From NCBI GenBank assembly GCA_025084515.1, contig JAJAGP010001664.1, positions 62,001 to 126,000 of the forward strand: 64,000 nt of DNA. The letters are read 5' to 3'. Position numbers and translations under genes: made by a program. Positions 1 through 11,650 of this stretch are shown piece by piece. The stretch is from Ancistrus triradiatus (lineage: Eukaryota > Chordata > Actinopteri > Siluriformes > Loricariidae). The notes beneath the pieces were generated by a model that was not told the origin of the DNA, did not search any database, and saw only the letters and a list, made by a program, of their open reading frames with translations. The stretch's first letter is position 1. Every line of letters starts with the position of its first letter.

Positions 1-1474
1 GTCAACGCAACAAATCTGTCGGAAATGTGCAGAAATTGGAGCACACCCCTGAAAACAGAACTAATATTTAACGCTAAGTATTATATCTGATTACAGCCTT
101 TAGCAGATTTGTTATCCGGGACTAGAACCCTTAAACATCGGTTGAGGTTGTAAGTTTATGTTAAACCTTGAGCTTAGTAGCTGAATGAGACGTAAATACA
201 CGCAAGTACAGATGATAACGTCCGAATTTGTTTCTGGTGCGCTTTTTTGTAATAGAACTTTGTTCCAGAGAGCCTTGTAGAGATTTAAGTGCAAAACACT
301 AACAGGAGAAACGAAGACCTTTACAACTTTATAGGTTTGAGTTTGACTTTTGATGTTTTTTGATTTTGTGTTTGTTAAACCTGTAAAATGTTACCATGTA
401 GGTATCTGGCATATGTTTTTAAACCCAACCGAACCACTAATTAAGTAAATACTGCACCGAGTAACACAGACAGAACTGAAAGCCAGATGATAAATTCCTA
501 GCATTAAGTCTTCTGTGGCCTTAAAACAAAAAGGAAGCTAATCCGACTATATTTCTGTTTCAACACAAGACGTATCAGACTTGATTAGAATGTCAGAAAA
601 AGACGCAGACATAATTGTGGACCTCTAAGCGTTAAGTAAAAGCAAAGTGCAGTTTTACAAATAGTACAATTAAGATTTTAGATCTGTAGAGGTTCTGCTC
701 AAAAATGTCTTAACAAGCAACGTAGGGAAACAGTGGCAAGGAAAAATTTCTTGAGGAGGAAACCCTGACCCTCTAAATGTAATTTAGTAAGTTTAGTCCA
801 AAACAAATCTACCAAACATATCTTTTTTCCTCTGGACAGCACAACCTTTATACTACATGTTTTATTTACCTATTATAAATCTAAGAATAAACTGAACTAA
901 TGAAATCTGCGCTCGCCACTTTTCCTGCACCGTCCTGTTTTCCTAATCGTCGTTCAGGTCCGATCTAAACATGAGCTGCCGGTGCTGCTGCACTTCTGCA
1001 GTGTAAACAACACCACAGCAGGTTCATATTTATGGCTCTGAAATGCATATGCTGTATCTAATTTAGTCCGAGCCATAAAGGGAAACCCCACTGCTACCGC
1101 ACACACACTCACACACACACAGAGCACGGTAGGTTGCAGGGGAATATAATATCCCATAACTAACACACTTTTATGACTTTTTGCAAGTGTTCTCTTACAT
1201 GATGCATGCCTTTGGTAAGGACACGATCAGTAAAGATTATATAAGCATTAAAATACCTAGCATTGATACAGAAATTCATATATTAGTACATATTACAAAT
1301 ATTTTCAACAAAATATTACTTATGTTTGCATTATTAGGGTTATTGTTCACTAAGAATATATAAACATTAGTCAGTACATATAATGTTGCATTTTAAAGAT
1401 TTTACTACGAATATTCAATTAGTATATTAAGCTTCTTGTATTATACAGAATAATAATAAAAAAATCACTTTCTC

Positions 1475-1625
1475 AGCCAGAGGTGCACCCTGGGCACGGT
1501 TCCAGTCCATCGCAGGGTTCTATACCGCACCACACCCAAACTGCGTATAGCAAGCCCCACTCGGGATTTGAAAAACCCAGGCCCTCATGAACTGCTGTTT
1601 CCTGGAGCTGGCTCTTAAAAACCAG
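1475..1625. repeat. dispersed repeat fragment, family unknown
   Basis: A sharply bounded block of higher GC with phrases such as GTTCCAGTCCATCGCAGGG lies inside very AT-rich DNA. This wording recalls short repeats common in fish genomes. I cannot name the family or see its ends. Confidence 0.4.
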
Positions 1626-3559
1626 GGCCATCAGAGCCTTTATCAGTTTTACATCAATATATCAATATATTGCTTTATTTTTAATATGTTATATTACTAC
1701 TAGGGTTATTTTTACAAGTGATGTTTGCACTAAAAAATATATTGCGTTATCTAGAAATATATTCCATATAATATTACTAAGAATATTTTTTACTAAACGA
1801 TGTATTAACTAGAATAATACAAATGTTACCTTTTAATTATATTTTATGTATTAACTTTAGTTAGTTGTTACGATCACTGTTATGAAAATGTATAGTACTT
1901 GTCTTATCACTAAAGGTTTTACTCAGAATATATTTACTTTGTGACATGTAGTACTAAATATAAATAATAAAATAATATAATATATAATAATAATATAATA
2001 AAAATACATTACTTTGTCACAGAATATTTCCTTTAATTAGTATATACTAATAATTATATAATAAATTTTTTTAAGAATATATGTCACTAAGAATGTTCAC
2101 TACATATTTACCTGTGTTTTATGGACTAAAAGTCAGTAAGCAAGTTGCTTGCTGTACTGTAAATTACTTTACGTTTATATTACTATGAATATTTAATAAA
2201 AAATATATACACATTAATGTACACAATATATTATTTGTATTAGTAATGGGCTTATTTCTAAAGTGGTGTGATGATGCTAATAATATATAAAGTAGTAAAG
2301 ATAATCATAAATATTTCCAGTAGCTGCTTTATCTACAGCACAACTCGTCATGAAAGTGCTTTATAAACACTTAAAGTAGAGAAATAAAAAGTCAGTACAA
2401 AGCACTGTGTGATGCTGACCTGTGCAGACGGAGGGACGGTTGAAATGTATCGCGTGTATAAATTAAAATGTCACGTCCGTAACGTGGCATAACGCAGAAC
2501 TGATGCCCGCGCCGCGTCTGAACCTGATCCTAATCTGAAAAGAGAGAGCGTCCTGGAACTACGGCTCACTGTTTTAGCTTCAGGAGAACCGTCCTTGGCT
2601 TCGGACGTGTCGAAATGAAGCGTAATAGCTTCCTTATTGAGATAAAGCAGTGAGAGAAACGGCTCGTCTCGAGTTGCCAGATCCTCCGCCAGCACATGAA
2701 ACACAAATCAAAATACAGGACAGATGTTGCGCAAAAACCACATTGGAGCGTTTGTCACGGGACAGCCTTCACTCTCTCGCGCTCTTTCTCTCTCTCTCTC
2801 TCGCTTTTTAAAAAATAAGAAACACCAGGCCACGTCTATTAAAGCGAAGTGCAGTTTGCTCAATCCGACGTGGCCAAACATACGGGAATATTTAACAGCC
2901 AATTGCCGTCCATTAACTTTGATCGCGCGGCTGAGCCTCGACCGTCTTGAGCAGCACAAACATTTTCTTTCTCCCCGTTTTCTCTCTCTCGGTGGAAGAC
3001 TAATGAGTCTTGGCAGTTCTCTTCACACTTGAGTATCAAACAAAACATTTCCTCCGCTGCGGGGTCAGACGCGAGCAGGACGCTGAGGAAAAGCTGAAGC
3101 GTGGGTCAGCGGTGTCAGATTTTAGTAAGAAAGCGGGGAGCCTATTTATGGGCCTTCCTAAAGACCAATCTGTAGTTTACTACTTAATAATCTTTAAAAA
3201 TTAGATTTATTTAATTGAGAGTCTTGTGGCTCGTTCCACGGGTTCTTGCTAGGGTTCAGAGGTTCTGGGATTTTTGTGAACCCTTTTTGTGTGGACGTTT
3301 GGAAAATCCAATCACCGCAAGCCCCAGTTCTGTGTCCAAGGTACCGATTCGCAGTCAGTAGATCCCGATCTCGAGTCCGGTTTTGTCATTAAGTCCCACT
3401 GCCACTCTCGAATCTGCGTTCTGCCTTGCCAGAGTCTCCCATCTGTTTGGGAGTTCCTCTGGTGGGATCTGTGGGAGCGCAGGCAGTCCAGGTGTGCCCC
3501 CACAAGACAGTACTCAACAGCTGCGGTTAGGTTATTTTCCATAACAGTTCTTCCTTTAC

Positions 3560-4015
3560 ACGAAAACGTCCTTGAACCTCGTCATTCTTAAGAAAGACAT
3601 CAAGTTCATAAGAAGATTCTTAAATGAAAGTTACCTCAAGAATATCTTAGTTCTTTCCTTAAGATTTTCAGTTGTACAGCTTACAGCAAAGTGTGAGACA
3701 CGTTTTGAATTCATATTTACCATTATTTTTGTTGTTTAGCCTGATCCACTCAGAGGAAAAACATCAAACCAAGCATTCCAAAAATTTTAGGAAACAACAA
3801 AGAGGTGATGGTGGAAGAAATAGCCAACGGGAAAAAAATCTTTGGATAAATACGATAAAAGTTTGGTAAATTTCAATTGTCAACTCACAGCCTAAGACAT
3901 GTGTAAGGAACCTTTTCAAGAATAGTACTCATTCGTAGAACTGTTCTTAGGAAAAGAGTTTTAAAAAAGGGTTCTTAAGAAGTTATTTGAAGAATGCAAT
4001 TTTTCATAACACTGA
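3560..4015 (+). repeat. dispersed repeat family with TTCTTAAGAA ends, copy 1
   Basis: The block is bordered by ATTCTTAAGAAAG and GGGTTCTTAAGAAG. Its core (ATCCACTCAGAGGAAAAACA and a following AAATTTTAG stretch) recurs in reverse orientation at 20.94-21.35 kb. No long reading frame is present. It behaves like a nonautonomous DNA element of about 450 bases. Confidence 0.6.
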
Positions 4016-4699
4016 AAACAGCCAGTTATGAAGATTTCTTTGCTCTGGCCTCTCTTATGTCTCTCTTTTGTAGACCCTCCTGACTGTGTGAGGGGTATAA
4101 AATCCACTTTTGTAGCACTTTGGTTGGTTTAAACTTCTATTTTTGTATGAAGATCAACACGCGTCATTCATGTAGGAACGAAACTGGCTTTGATTGGCCG
4201 GTCAGAACGCGCAGCTTTGTTTGTATTTGACGTTCGGAGCTAGCGAGTGATTGTGAGTAAATAAACGTCATGTACAAAGTGCTACCATATGATGACGACG
4301 CCGAACCCTGAGTCGGATCCCAAATCCGACCCATATGCTGCCGAACGTGTAGAGCTTTGAAAATAAGGTCCTTTTTTTTTTTGAGAAAAGCATCTACCTC
4401 CTGTACCTGTAGAGTGGGGCGATTCCAACTGGGTCCGGAATTTAGGTGAATTCCTAATTAGGCCAGGAAAAAAGGATTCCAGCTGTAATTATGTCCATAA
4501 ATGGTGAGTAGAATTAATTTACGCTGAAGATCAAAATCAAAATCTTGTAGTGTCAGCGGGAGCCTGTGAGACTTTCCAAGCTGTACCAGGTCAGAGAATT
4601 TAAATCCACTGGGTTCAAGCAGCAAAAATATTGTTTTATTGCGATAAATAAACAATTGAATACAATATTATAATATCAGTTACCTGTCGTAAGCATTAA

Positions 4700-5110
4700 A
4701 TCTATACTGATAATCGATTATATGGGATACGGACATATTGTGGTACGGAAGCAAATCCGTGCCGCACCGTACCGGAAGCTGTCGTTCCCATTGTGCTGAC
4801 AGTCAGAGCCGAGTTTGACCCGGCCAGACGCAGTTTTACCCCTCGCTGAGCAAAGCAGACAGACACCCGTGCAGTAATTGCCCCCGGGGGCAGATTTTAC
4901 ACCGATCTGCATGAATCGGGAGAAAGGGGGTCGACTCAAACCGTGACCGAGCGGGGCGGATAGCATCGCAGCGTGACACGCAGACACTCCGAAACACTAG
5001 ACGCTGACAAATTGCCCCAGTTGGGAGGGGGTGTCAAACCGGCGAGACTGACAGCACATGTAAAATTGACGGCATCCCTCGGGCTCTGAGGTCATACATC
5101 AGCGCCGAGG
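4700..5110. promoter_or_regulatory. GC-balanced unique block, candidate conserved element
   Basis: This intron 10 stretch is repeat-free and close to 50% GC amid AT-rich flanks. The frames across it do not resemble known proteins. Blocks like this in developmental gene introns are often enhancers, but no comparison could be made. Confidence 0.2.
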
Positions 5111-6134
5111 AACTTGTGAAGGTGTACGTGACAGAAAACGTCCTGAAATGTTAATGTCAGGCCCGAATTAGTGCCACTTCTAATGGGGCAGAAGGGCATT
5201 AGTAGTGTAAAATACTCTCGGAGTTCACTTCAGCCTTAGGATTGAGTTCAAATGAGCTTAAAGGTTGAAGATAGCTTAAATTCATCTTGAAAATAAATGT
5301 CCTCTACTCAAATAAGCTATAAAAAGAGTTCTAAAGGGTTCTCATTTCAAAAATCAACGTCTAGGGTTAAAACGAGTGTGTAACCAATCACATTGCCGGG
5401 ACACGGACCCAGGGCCACCGAACTGCCGTTACACCTCCAAGCACCTCATGAAAACCGAACCAATATCAGATTTTGAGAAAGGAAAGATGAAGGTTTTGGA
5501 ATGAACTTGTCGGGGTGAAACATCGGATCTCTAACGTTCTGTAACAATACTTCTAGAAGCGATCTAATGATGGAGTGAGAAATTCGTAAAGCACGTAAAC
5601 AAACTGTTAGCCGCTTCAAACGACCCTGAATAATGTTTAGATGTTTTGTTGAAAACAACAAAACATCGATTTCAACAGTCTTGGAAAATTGACGAAAGAA
5701 AATAGTGTGTGCTTCTGGTGAGAACTGGGAAGCCTTAGATAGTTTTACCCTCTCCTAAAAGTAAATAAACTCTAAACAGTTTGCTTGTCAGTTACCTGGA
5801 AGCTCTAATTCATCCCCACTTTCTTGCCCTCATGTAGTAAAATTCTTGAGACGTCCTTTTTACAATTCTGTAAACCCTACGTTTCCGCTTTTGTAGCTTT
5901 ACCCCTTTTTGCTGCATCCATTGCTGCTGTGTGTTGCAGCTTCACACTGAGCTTTTAATTTGAAATTTCTTGACAGTCCCAGAGCTTCGTGGCACTAAAT
6001 CAGCCACAAATCTTAACCTCCAAACCCAGACAGGCTGTAAACGAGGGGGTAGGTGTAAAGCGAAGTTACGAAAGTCGACAAAATGGAACTCGAACACAAC
6101 AACAACGCATCACACAAGATCACTACATCACTAT

Positions 6135-6777
6135 TAGGGTTGGATATTGTATTTATCGATCACGATTCTGATTTCGGTTCATATCTATTACAAGTTTCGA
6201 ATCATTTTTACATTTAAGCCTTTTTCTTCCTGTTGAAACCTATTATAAGCTCACGGAAGCGACAACCTAGGAAAAACAACCTTCTCTCAGTTACTACAGA
6301 TCATAAGTAATCAATATTGCTGAAATGATGAACGGAATCATGTTTACGTTAAGATTCTTTTCCTGTTTAAACCTATTATAAGTACAAATGTAAAAATGAT
6401 TCCTTTCCTTTGGATCACATCGTTTCAGCAGTAGGGATTACTTATGATCAGTAATAAGTAAGAGAAGTTTCATTTTCCTAGGTCACTTTTAGTACATTGT
6501 TAAATGTTGTAGACTCTGCCCCTCTCTAACGCAGCATTTGAGCTAGGAGAGCGCAGTCGGTCGAACCCGGTACACTGCTGAAGCTTTATATCATGCTTTA
6601 GATGTTTTGGCACCTTGGAGGCTTTATAGCAGATCAAGTTTTGTATCTTCGCACTAATCGGGGCTGTGTATTTGATCCATAAAATGCGTTAGTAGGAATC
6701 GTTAAGTGGAATCGAAATTATTGTTGTTGTTTGTTTTTACCCTGTCCTTCAGAATCCGGTTTCAATACCCAACCCTA
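6135..6777. mobile_element. hAT-like MITE with internal palindrome and 8-bp target duplication
   Basis: Ends are TAGGGTTGGATATTG and CAATACCCAACCCTA. They are flanked by ATCACTAT and ATCACTAC, a 7/8 match expected of a hAT 8-bp duplication. Inside, the arm with CCTAGGAAAA, GATCATAAGTAAT and GCTGAAATGATG is repeated in inverted form further on, so the element can fold into a long hairpin. It has no transposase. It sits about 130 bases past the exon 10 donor. Confidence 0.75.
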
Positions 6778-6908
6778 ATCACTACTCTCCCCCAATTTTT
6801 TGTCAATATTGTCAAGTAATCCACTTGATGCACACGTTCAGAGAAACAATCAGACTCCAAAACAGCAACTGGCTCGCAACAATGGAATAAATCCGCTTTA
6901 TCACTTAC

Positions 6909-6998
6909 TTCTAGGTCGTTGAAGAACAGGTGTGTATCAGCCAGGTTGAAGATCATCTCCTCCATTCGGAGTCCCAGCGACACGGACATGGGTGGGTC
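6909..6998 (-). CDS. eya1: eya1 coding exon 10 (EYA domain)
   Basis: The acceptor TCTGTTTAACAG and donor CTAGAA|GTAAGT frame 90 bases, phase 0 at both ends. They read DPPMSVSLGLRMEEMI and FNLADTHLFFNDLE (expected residues 346-375), part of the conserved EYA domain just after the motif I strand. The exon is perfect, in contrast to the two before it, and shows that the locus is under constraint. The next EYA1 exon, which should begin near ECDQVHIDD, is not found between here and base 1. A hAT-like MITE lies about 130 bases past the donor. Confidence 0.96.
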
Positions 6999-7749
6999 CT
7001 GTTAAACAGATAAATAATAATGACTGATAGTAAAGAGAAATTCAGACTATTCCTGATACGGCGCTCTTTTTACAGATTAATCGACTTTTGAACGTCTTCC
7101 AAACTGTGCGCTGTGACAACATGGAACAAATAAAAAAAAAACTAATAACAGTTTGATTGAATTTACCTTTTTCGTACCTTAATCTTATTGAAATCTACGA
7201 AGCGAAGCAAGCTCTAAAAGGTTACAGATCTGCGGATTCGCTCTGGGATTCGTGTTTCTAATCTGCGAGTTCCTCATTAAGAGGGAGAGGGGGTATTTGG
7301 GGGAGGGGTTGGCAGGGCAGATGCAGGGTATACTTGTGGATTAAGGGTAAAACCACCTGAAGAATCGTCTGAGCTCTTCCCCTGATTTGCGTCCGAAACC
7401 CCACACAGCGTTGCTCAAACACAAACTCCTTTCTGTCCTGAGTCTAAACGTCATCTGAGAGCTTTATGGATCAGGTTTCAGTGAGCCTGAGTAGTGTAAA
7501 GCACCAATATTGGATTGTGGAGCAGGGAAGATGTACTGATGGATCATGTTCACATTAACATGGATCGTAACATAATTGTAGTTTGGTGGAGAAGGAAGAA
7601 CAGAATACATGCTCTGGTTCTGGTTCGAGCCACACCTCTAAGAGCCAAGAGCTTTGGGATGAACTGGAACCTTGACCGTGAGCCAGAAGTTATCGGCGAC
7701 GTCAGCGTAAATTAAATTGTTTTCTAAAATAAGCGGAAAGCCGAACGGT

Positions 7750-8230
7750 TTTGGGTGTGACTGCGGCGTTTATTTATAAATCTGTTTAAGCTTTAACGCT
7801 CTCGTATCTATTTCTTTGCTCTATAATCGTTGGCCTCGTTGCGGTACGAACGCAAGCACATTTGCATGCGGACGGGTTCGGCGCTGAGAGGAATGTAAAG
7901 TGCATTTCTGCGGCGTGGCAAATCCCCCCACCAATTAAATCGAGATAATCCTTCAGCAGGACCAGTTAAGAATACAAGCAGGCCAAAAGGTCAGAGGATC
8001 TGCTGCTGTCAGTGCCAACACCTGTTCTTACCCATCAGCCATCAGGAGTGGGGCGCCAGCCATCAACTCCCCACACACACACACACACACACACACTGGG
8101 ATGGTCTCACAGCTGGTGTGAGCCATCAGCGTTATGGAAGTGAGCTGCTTTCCTGCCAATTAGGAAACTGATAACCACAGTGGAGCTTCTCCATCTCGGC
8201 TCTATTTATAGCGGCTCCCAAATTCACCGT
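7750..8230. promoter_or_regulatory. candidate conserved noncoding element in intron 9
   Basis: The stretch is unique and GC-balanced, with AT-rich homeodomain-like cores (CCAATTAAATCG, CCAATTAGG), E-boxes (CAGCTG) and a GATAA site, interrupted only by a short (CA) run at 8072-8096. It has no coherent coding frame. Function is inferred from appearance and from the known density of enhancers in vertebrate eya1 introns. Confidence 0.3.
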
Positions 8231-8689
8231 ATCCCTTCCACCTCGCCCACAGACCAGTTTACAGCCTCATATTGTTGAGTTTAGACTAATACAATACGTA
8301 TATTGTAAACAAACTCCGTATATTAGATGTTGAAGGGCTTTTGGGACATTTTCTCGTAGAATGCAGTTCTCTAAATAACTTTTTTCTCTTTGTAGCCATT
8401 TTCTGGCCCTTATTTATCTTAAATACGCATGTAATGCCCCTAGATGCGAGCCTTCGATTAACGGACTTTAAAATGTGCGAATGTGCTTGAGCAATATGTT
8501 AAATTATTTCAATAAGTGCATAATTAAAAACTGTGACAGAATTTCTAGTTGTGTCTCGGCACGGTAGGATAATTCACATCTCTGGAGCTTAACGGAGGCA
8601 AGCCGGACGTTGTCGTTTTGGTCTCGCTCATATTCAAGATTTATCAAAAAGTGGTCATGTTACCGACTGTCATACTCGGGCAGAAAGTG

Positions 8690-8990
8690 GGAGATGAACA
8701 TTAGACGCTGGTACAGAGCAGAGCTTTATTAAACAACTGAAAAACAGTGAGGAGCTGAGTGCATAACGAAACAAAGACCGGGCATGCAGAGTCCACAAAC
8801 AGCAAAACACAGCAAACAGGAACTGCGAAATGAGGGGAAAAAGGAAACTGAAACCATAACAGGGTGAACTGAGCAGAAGCGCAATTCACGCCAAACCAAG
8901 GACAAACCGAACTAATGAGACAAAAACTAAACAGCTGAACTAAGTCAGGGAACGTAAACAAAGGTGACACACTGTGCAGGGATGACGTGA
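8690..8990 (-). repeat. LTR- or retroelement-like 3' fragment
   Basis: On the minus strand this is a C/T-rich block with repeated TTTG and CTGTTT phrases, ending in an AATAAA signal (TTTAATAAAGCTCTGCTC). Such sequence is typical of the ends of fish retroelement LTRs. No partner LTR or coding part is present. Confidence 0.4.
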
Positions 8991-9352
8991 AAAGAGTGAT
9001 GGATGCTGGGTAGTGTACTCTGGTAGGACCGTGTACAGTACAGACCTCCTTTTTGTGGAATTATTGCTATATTTTAAACCCAGAATGTCTGGTATTAAAC
9101 ATAAAAGCAGTGACGATCTCTATAAGAAGCAGCAAGTCATAACAATGGCCACTAAAATGGAAGTAAGAGATCAGGTGTTGGAGGATCACAGGCTAAGTGT
9201 TGGACATGCGAGCTGTTGGACACGAGAACCCACTCGTGGAACCGGTTCGTATCTAGGGGACTTGCTGTATACAGTTCTATTTTCTGTTGCGTTTTTAGTT
9301 TAATCTGTATTTAATCTGTTTCAAGGCCATTACACACTGAGTGCGTTTCGTT

Positions 9353-9450
9353 CCAGGGTTGCCAGATCCTTCAAGAGACAAACCGTCAATGGAAAAAGAG
9401 GACCCCCAATAAAGCCAAGTTTGTAGAATAAGAGGACCTGGCAAACCATG
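9353..9450. repeat. GTTGCCAGATC repeat family, copy 1
   Basis: The phrases GGGTTGCCAGATCC, TCAATGGAAAAAGAGG and GACCTGGCAA form imperfect inverted ends about 90 bases apart. The same arrangement recurs near 23.39, 36.46 and 47.56 kb. Confidence 0.55.
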
Positions 9451-11560
9451 GTATTTAGGTTTTAAATATGCCAGGATTTGAGAAGACTCTCTGCTGTTGT
9501 GTGTGTCCGAGACAGCATGTATAAGCCCCAGAGCCTCAGAGTCTCGTATTTTTTTCCCCCAGCATGCTCAGCAAAGACAGAGAAAATAAACAGAGCGATG
9601 GTCTTGGGGCAAAGCTCTCTCAGCCCTAAAACAAAACACCGTCTCCATCAAACACCATCAAAAGAGACACACACACACAGCCTCCTGTATCTTCTGTCTA
9701 CCTCTTATACCTATATTAGTCAAATAAGTGTAATAGTTTAATACATGATTGTGACACTGAACCTCACTTATTTGGACTGACAGTACACTAATTTGAGCTC
9801 AACCAAAACACACTCACCAATCAGCTTTGCTTCTGGTATTGCCATAGCAACCAAGATAGCGATAACCAATGTAGCCGTTCAGCACAATAATTACTTTCTA
9901 ATAAAAGTACCTAATGCTCGTGTTTGTGTTTATTTATTTAACGTCACATCAGCATCAATGCCTATTTGTAACAGGGAGCAAGGTTACAGCAATATTAAAA
10001 GTGCCTATGAAACGAAAAGCCTACCCTGAATCACATACGTATCGTTGTGTAATCGCTGTTGTTTTCTTTAGTTTTTTATAATGTCTGTTGGCACGGCTGT
10101 GTAATGCTTTTCAAAGCAACAATCCTTAATATCAAATGTGAGCAAGCAATAATGATTAAAGCAATGAAATATTTTAAGTTCTATGTTCCGTCTGGGTTCT
10201 GTTTTGTTCCAATAATAATATAAGTTATGATAAAGGCCACAAATTAGCTAGAGCGAGAAAGTAGTGAGTGGTTGGGAAAGGACACCTGATATACAAGTTA
10301 TGGTGTACAATCTGAGTCGTCTTAATACATCACAATGTATTTTTGTATCGATATTTTAGCGCAGCCCTACAGAATATCAGCATCAAATAGTGCAGAGATC
10401 AAATCCACACAAACTTATATGAGTGCAAGATCCACTAACGCGATCCCGGAAGAGTGATAAAAGTGAGATTTGACAGTATTAGAGTCAAGAAATGACTCAT
10501 TTATCGTCACGTGACTGAGTTTAGATCAGTTTAGAGCAACCTTTATTCCTTGGAGCCCCCCCTACGGGTATCGAAGAAAAGCTGTGCAAAAGCGTTGCAA
10601 ATGTTTATAGACAAAACAAATTACATAAATTATAGCTATTTTCCTTTTCTCTTGGGTTCCTTTTTTAGTTTGTTTCCCCCCTTTTTTTTTTCCATTTTGT
10701 CATTTTCTTCTTCTCTTTTCAATATCGCTAAACATTTAGCTAAAATCAAAATTAAGCTTATAAAATATCTTGTAAAGTAAATTTATAAACAGACTTTTAT
10801 TTCTAGTGAGTGTTATTTTAGTTTTATTTAACGTGTAAATTGTGTTTTGACAAACTCAGAGCACCTCAGAGCAGACACTCCCTGTGATATTTGGCGCTCC
10901 CCTGAGGTGGGCCTGGACCCCAGGCTGGGAACCATGGGTTTAGAGGGCAGATGTGTAGGAGCAGTACATTATTAAAACTGATCTAAAGTCTGTGAACCCT
11001 TAAATAAATAAATAAATGTTTTTTTCACGCCAGTATATCCAAAACAAAAAGTTCATAAAAGTCATTATAAAGTAATAGAACTGTTATATCATATAAAATA
11101 AGAGCATTTTCTTAGTGTTTCGTGAGCGTTTTTGTGTCTGCGTACACACGTCCATGTCCCGGGCGCTGTGCTGCTCCAGCTGTCCGTTTTAAACCCCCGG
11201 AAAGTACCGGGCCATCAGGCTAATCTCAGTAAGAGCGGAAGGTTAGGAAAACACTTCATTAAGCTAACAATGAGGCATTTCTGAAGGACGGAAGAAGTAG
11301 TGTGAACGGACATTCGCACCCCAACTGTTGCGTGCTCACATAGCCCGGACAGCTGTGGGGCCGAATCACATTCCTCACGCGCCCCTCCTCGGAACCATTA
11401 AACAAGGAAACAATTAGCGTCCATTAATTAAATGTTTTTTTTGTTTTTTGGTTATTTACGCCACATCAAGCTTTAGGACGTATCGAATACATTTGTTATT
11501 AATGATACAGCTCACATCAACCTCCAAAGCATGACCGTGTTCGGTGTAAATGGCACTCAC

Positions 11561-11650
11561 ACGTCCGTATCGAGTTGGCGTACGAGCCCCGTGAGGCAGA
11601 GAGTGGAAGACGATGATGCGTTCGTCCAAATTCCCAGATGGGAAGACACG
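11561..11650 (-). CDS. eya1: eya1 coding exon 9, HAD motif I exon with indels
   Basis: Bounded by the acceptor CCCTTTCCAG and the donor GGACGT|GTGAGTG. In EYA1 this exon encodes RVFIWDLDETIIVFHSLL and GSYANRYGR, which includes the phosphatase nucleophile motif DxDxT. Here it is 90 bases, not 84. Extra bases lie in TTCCCATC, GGGAATTT, CTGCCTC, GGGGCTC and AACTCG, and GAACGC stands for GAAAC-. Read in its normal phase it stays open but gives RVFPSGNLDERIIVFHSLPH, so the nucleophile Asp reads Asn and the motif Thr reads Arg. The near absence of plain substitutions argues for sequence error. Confidence 0.75.

Larger units (their letters stand above)
1..6126 (-). other. eya1 intron 10 (3' part runs off the window)
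   Basis: No exon was found. AT-rich DNA (1.2-2.3 kb) surrounds a GC-richer repeat fragment at about 1475-1625. A remnant of the CAGTGGCAAGGAAAA family lies near 712-780, and a dispersed repeat at 3560-4015. Two GC-balanced, repeat-free blocks (2.4-3.15 kb and 4.70-5.11 kb) are possible enhancers. Confidence 0.7.
6999..11560 (-). other. eya1 intron 9
   Basis: No exon was found. Contents in order: a unique GC-balanced block (7.75-8.23 kb) with a (CA) run, an LTR-like unit (8.69-8.99 kb), a GTTGCCAGATC-family repeat (9.35-9.45 kb), low-complexity T-rich DNA near 10.6-10.75 kb, and a GC-balanced block at 11.13-11.45 kb. Confidence 0.7.

Noticed and set aside
1..6908. Searching for the next EYA1 exons (ECDQVHIDD, DWMRKLAFRYRR)
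   Set aside because: No matching stretch was seen in any minus frame, so they lie outside the window.
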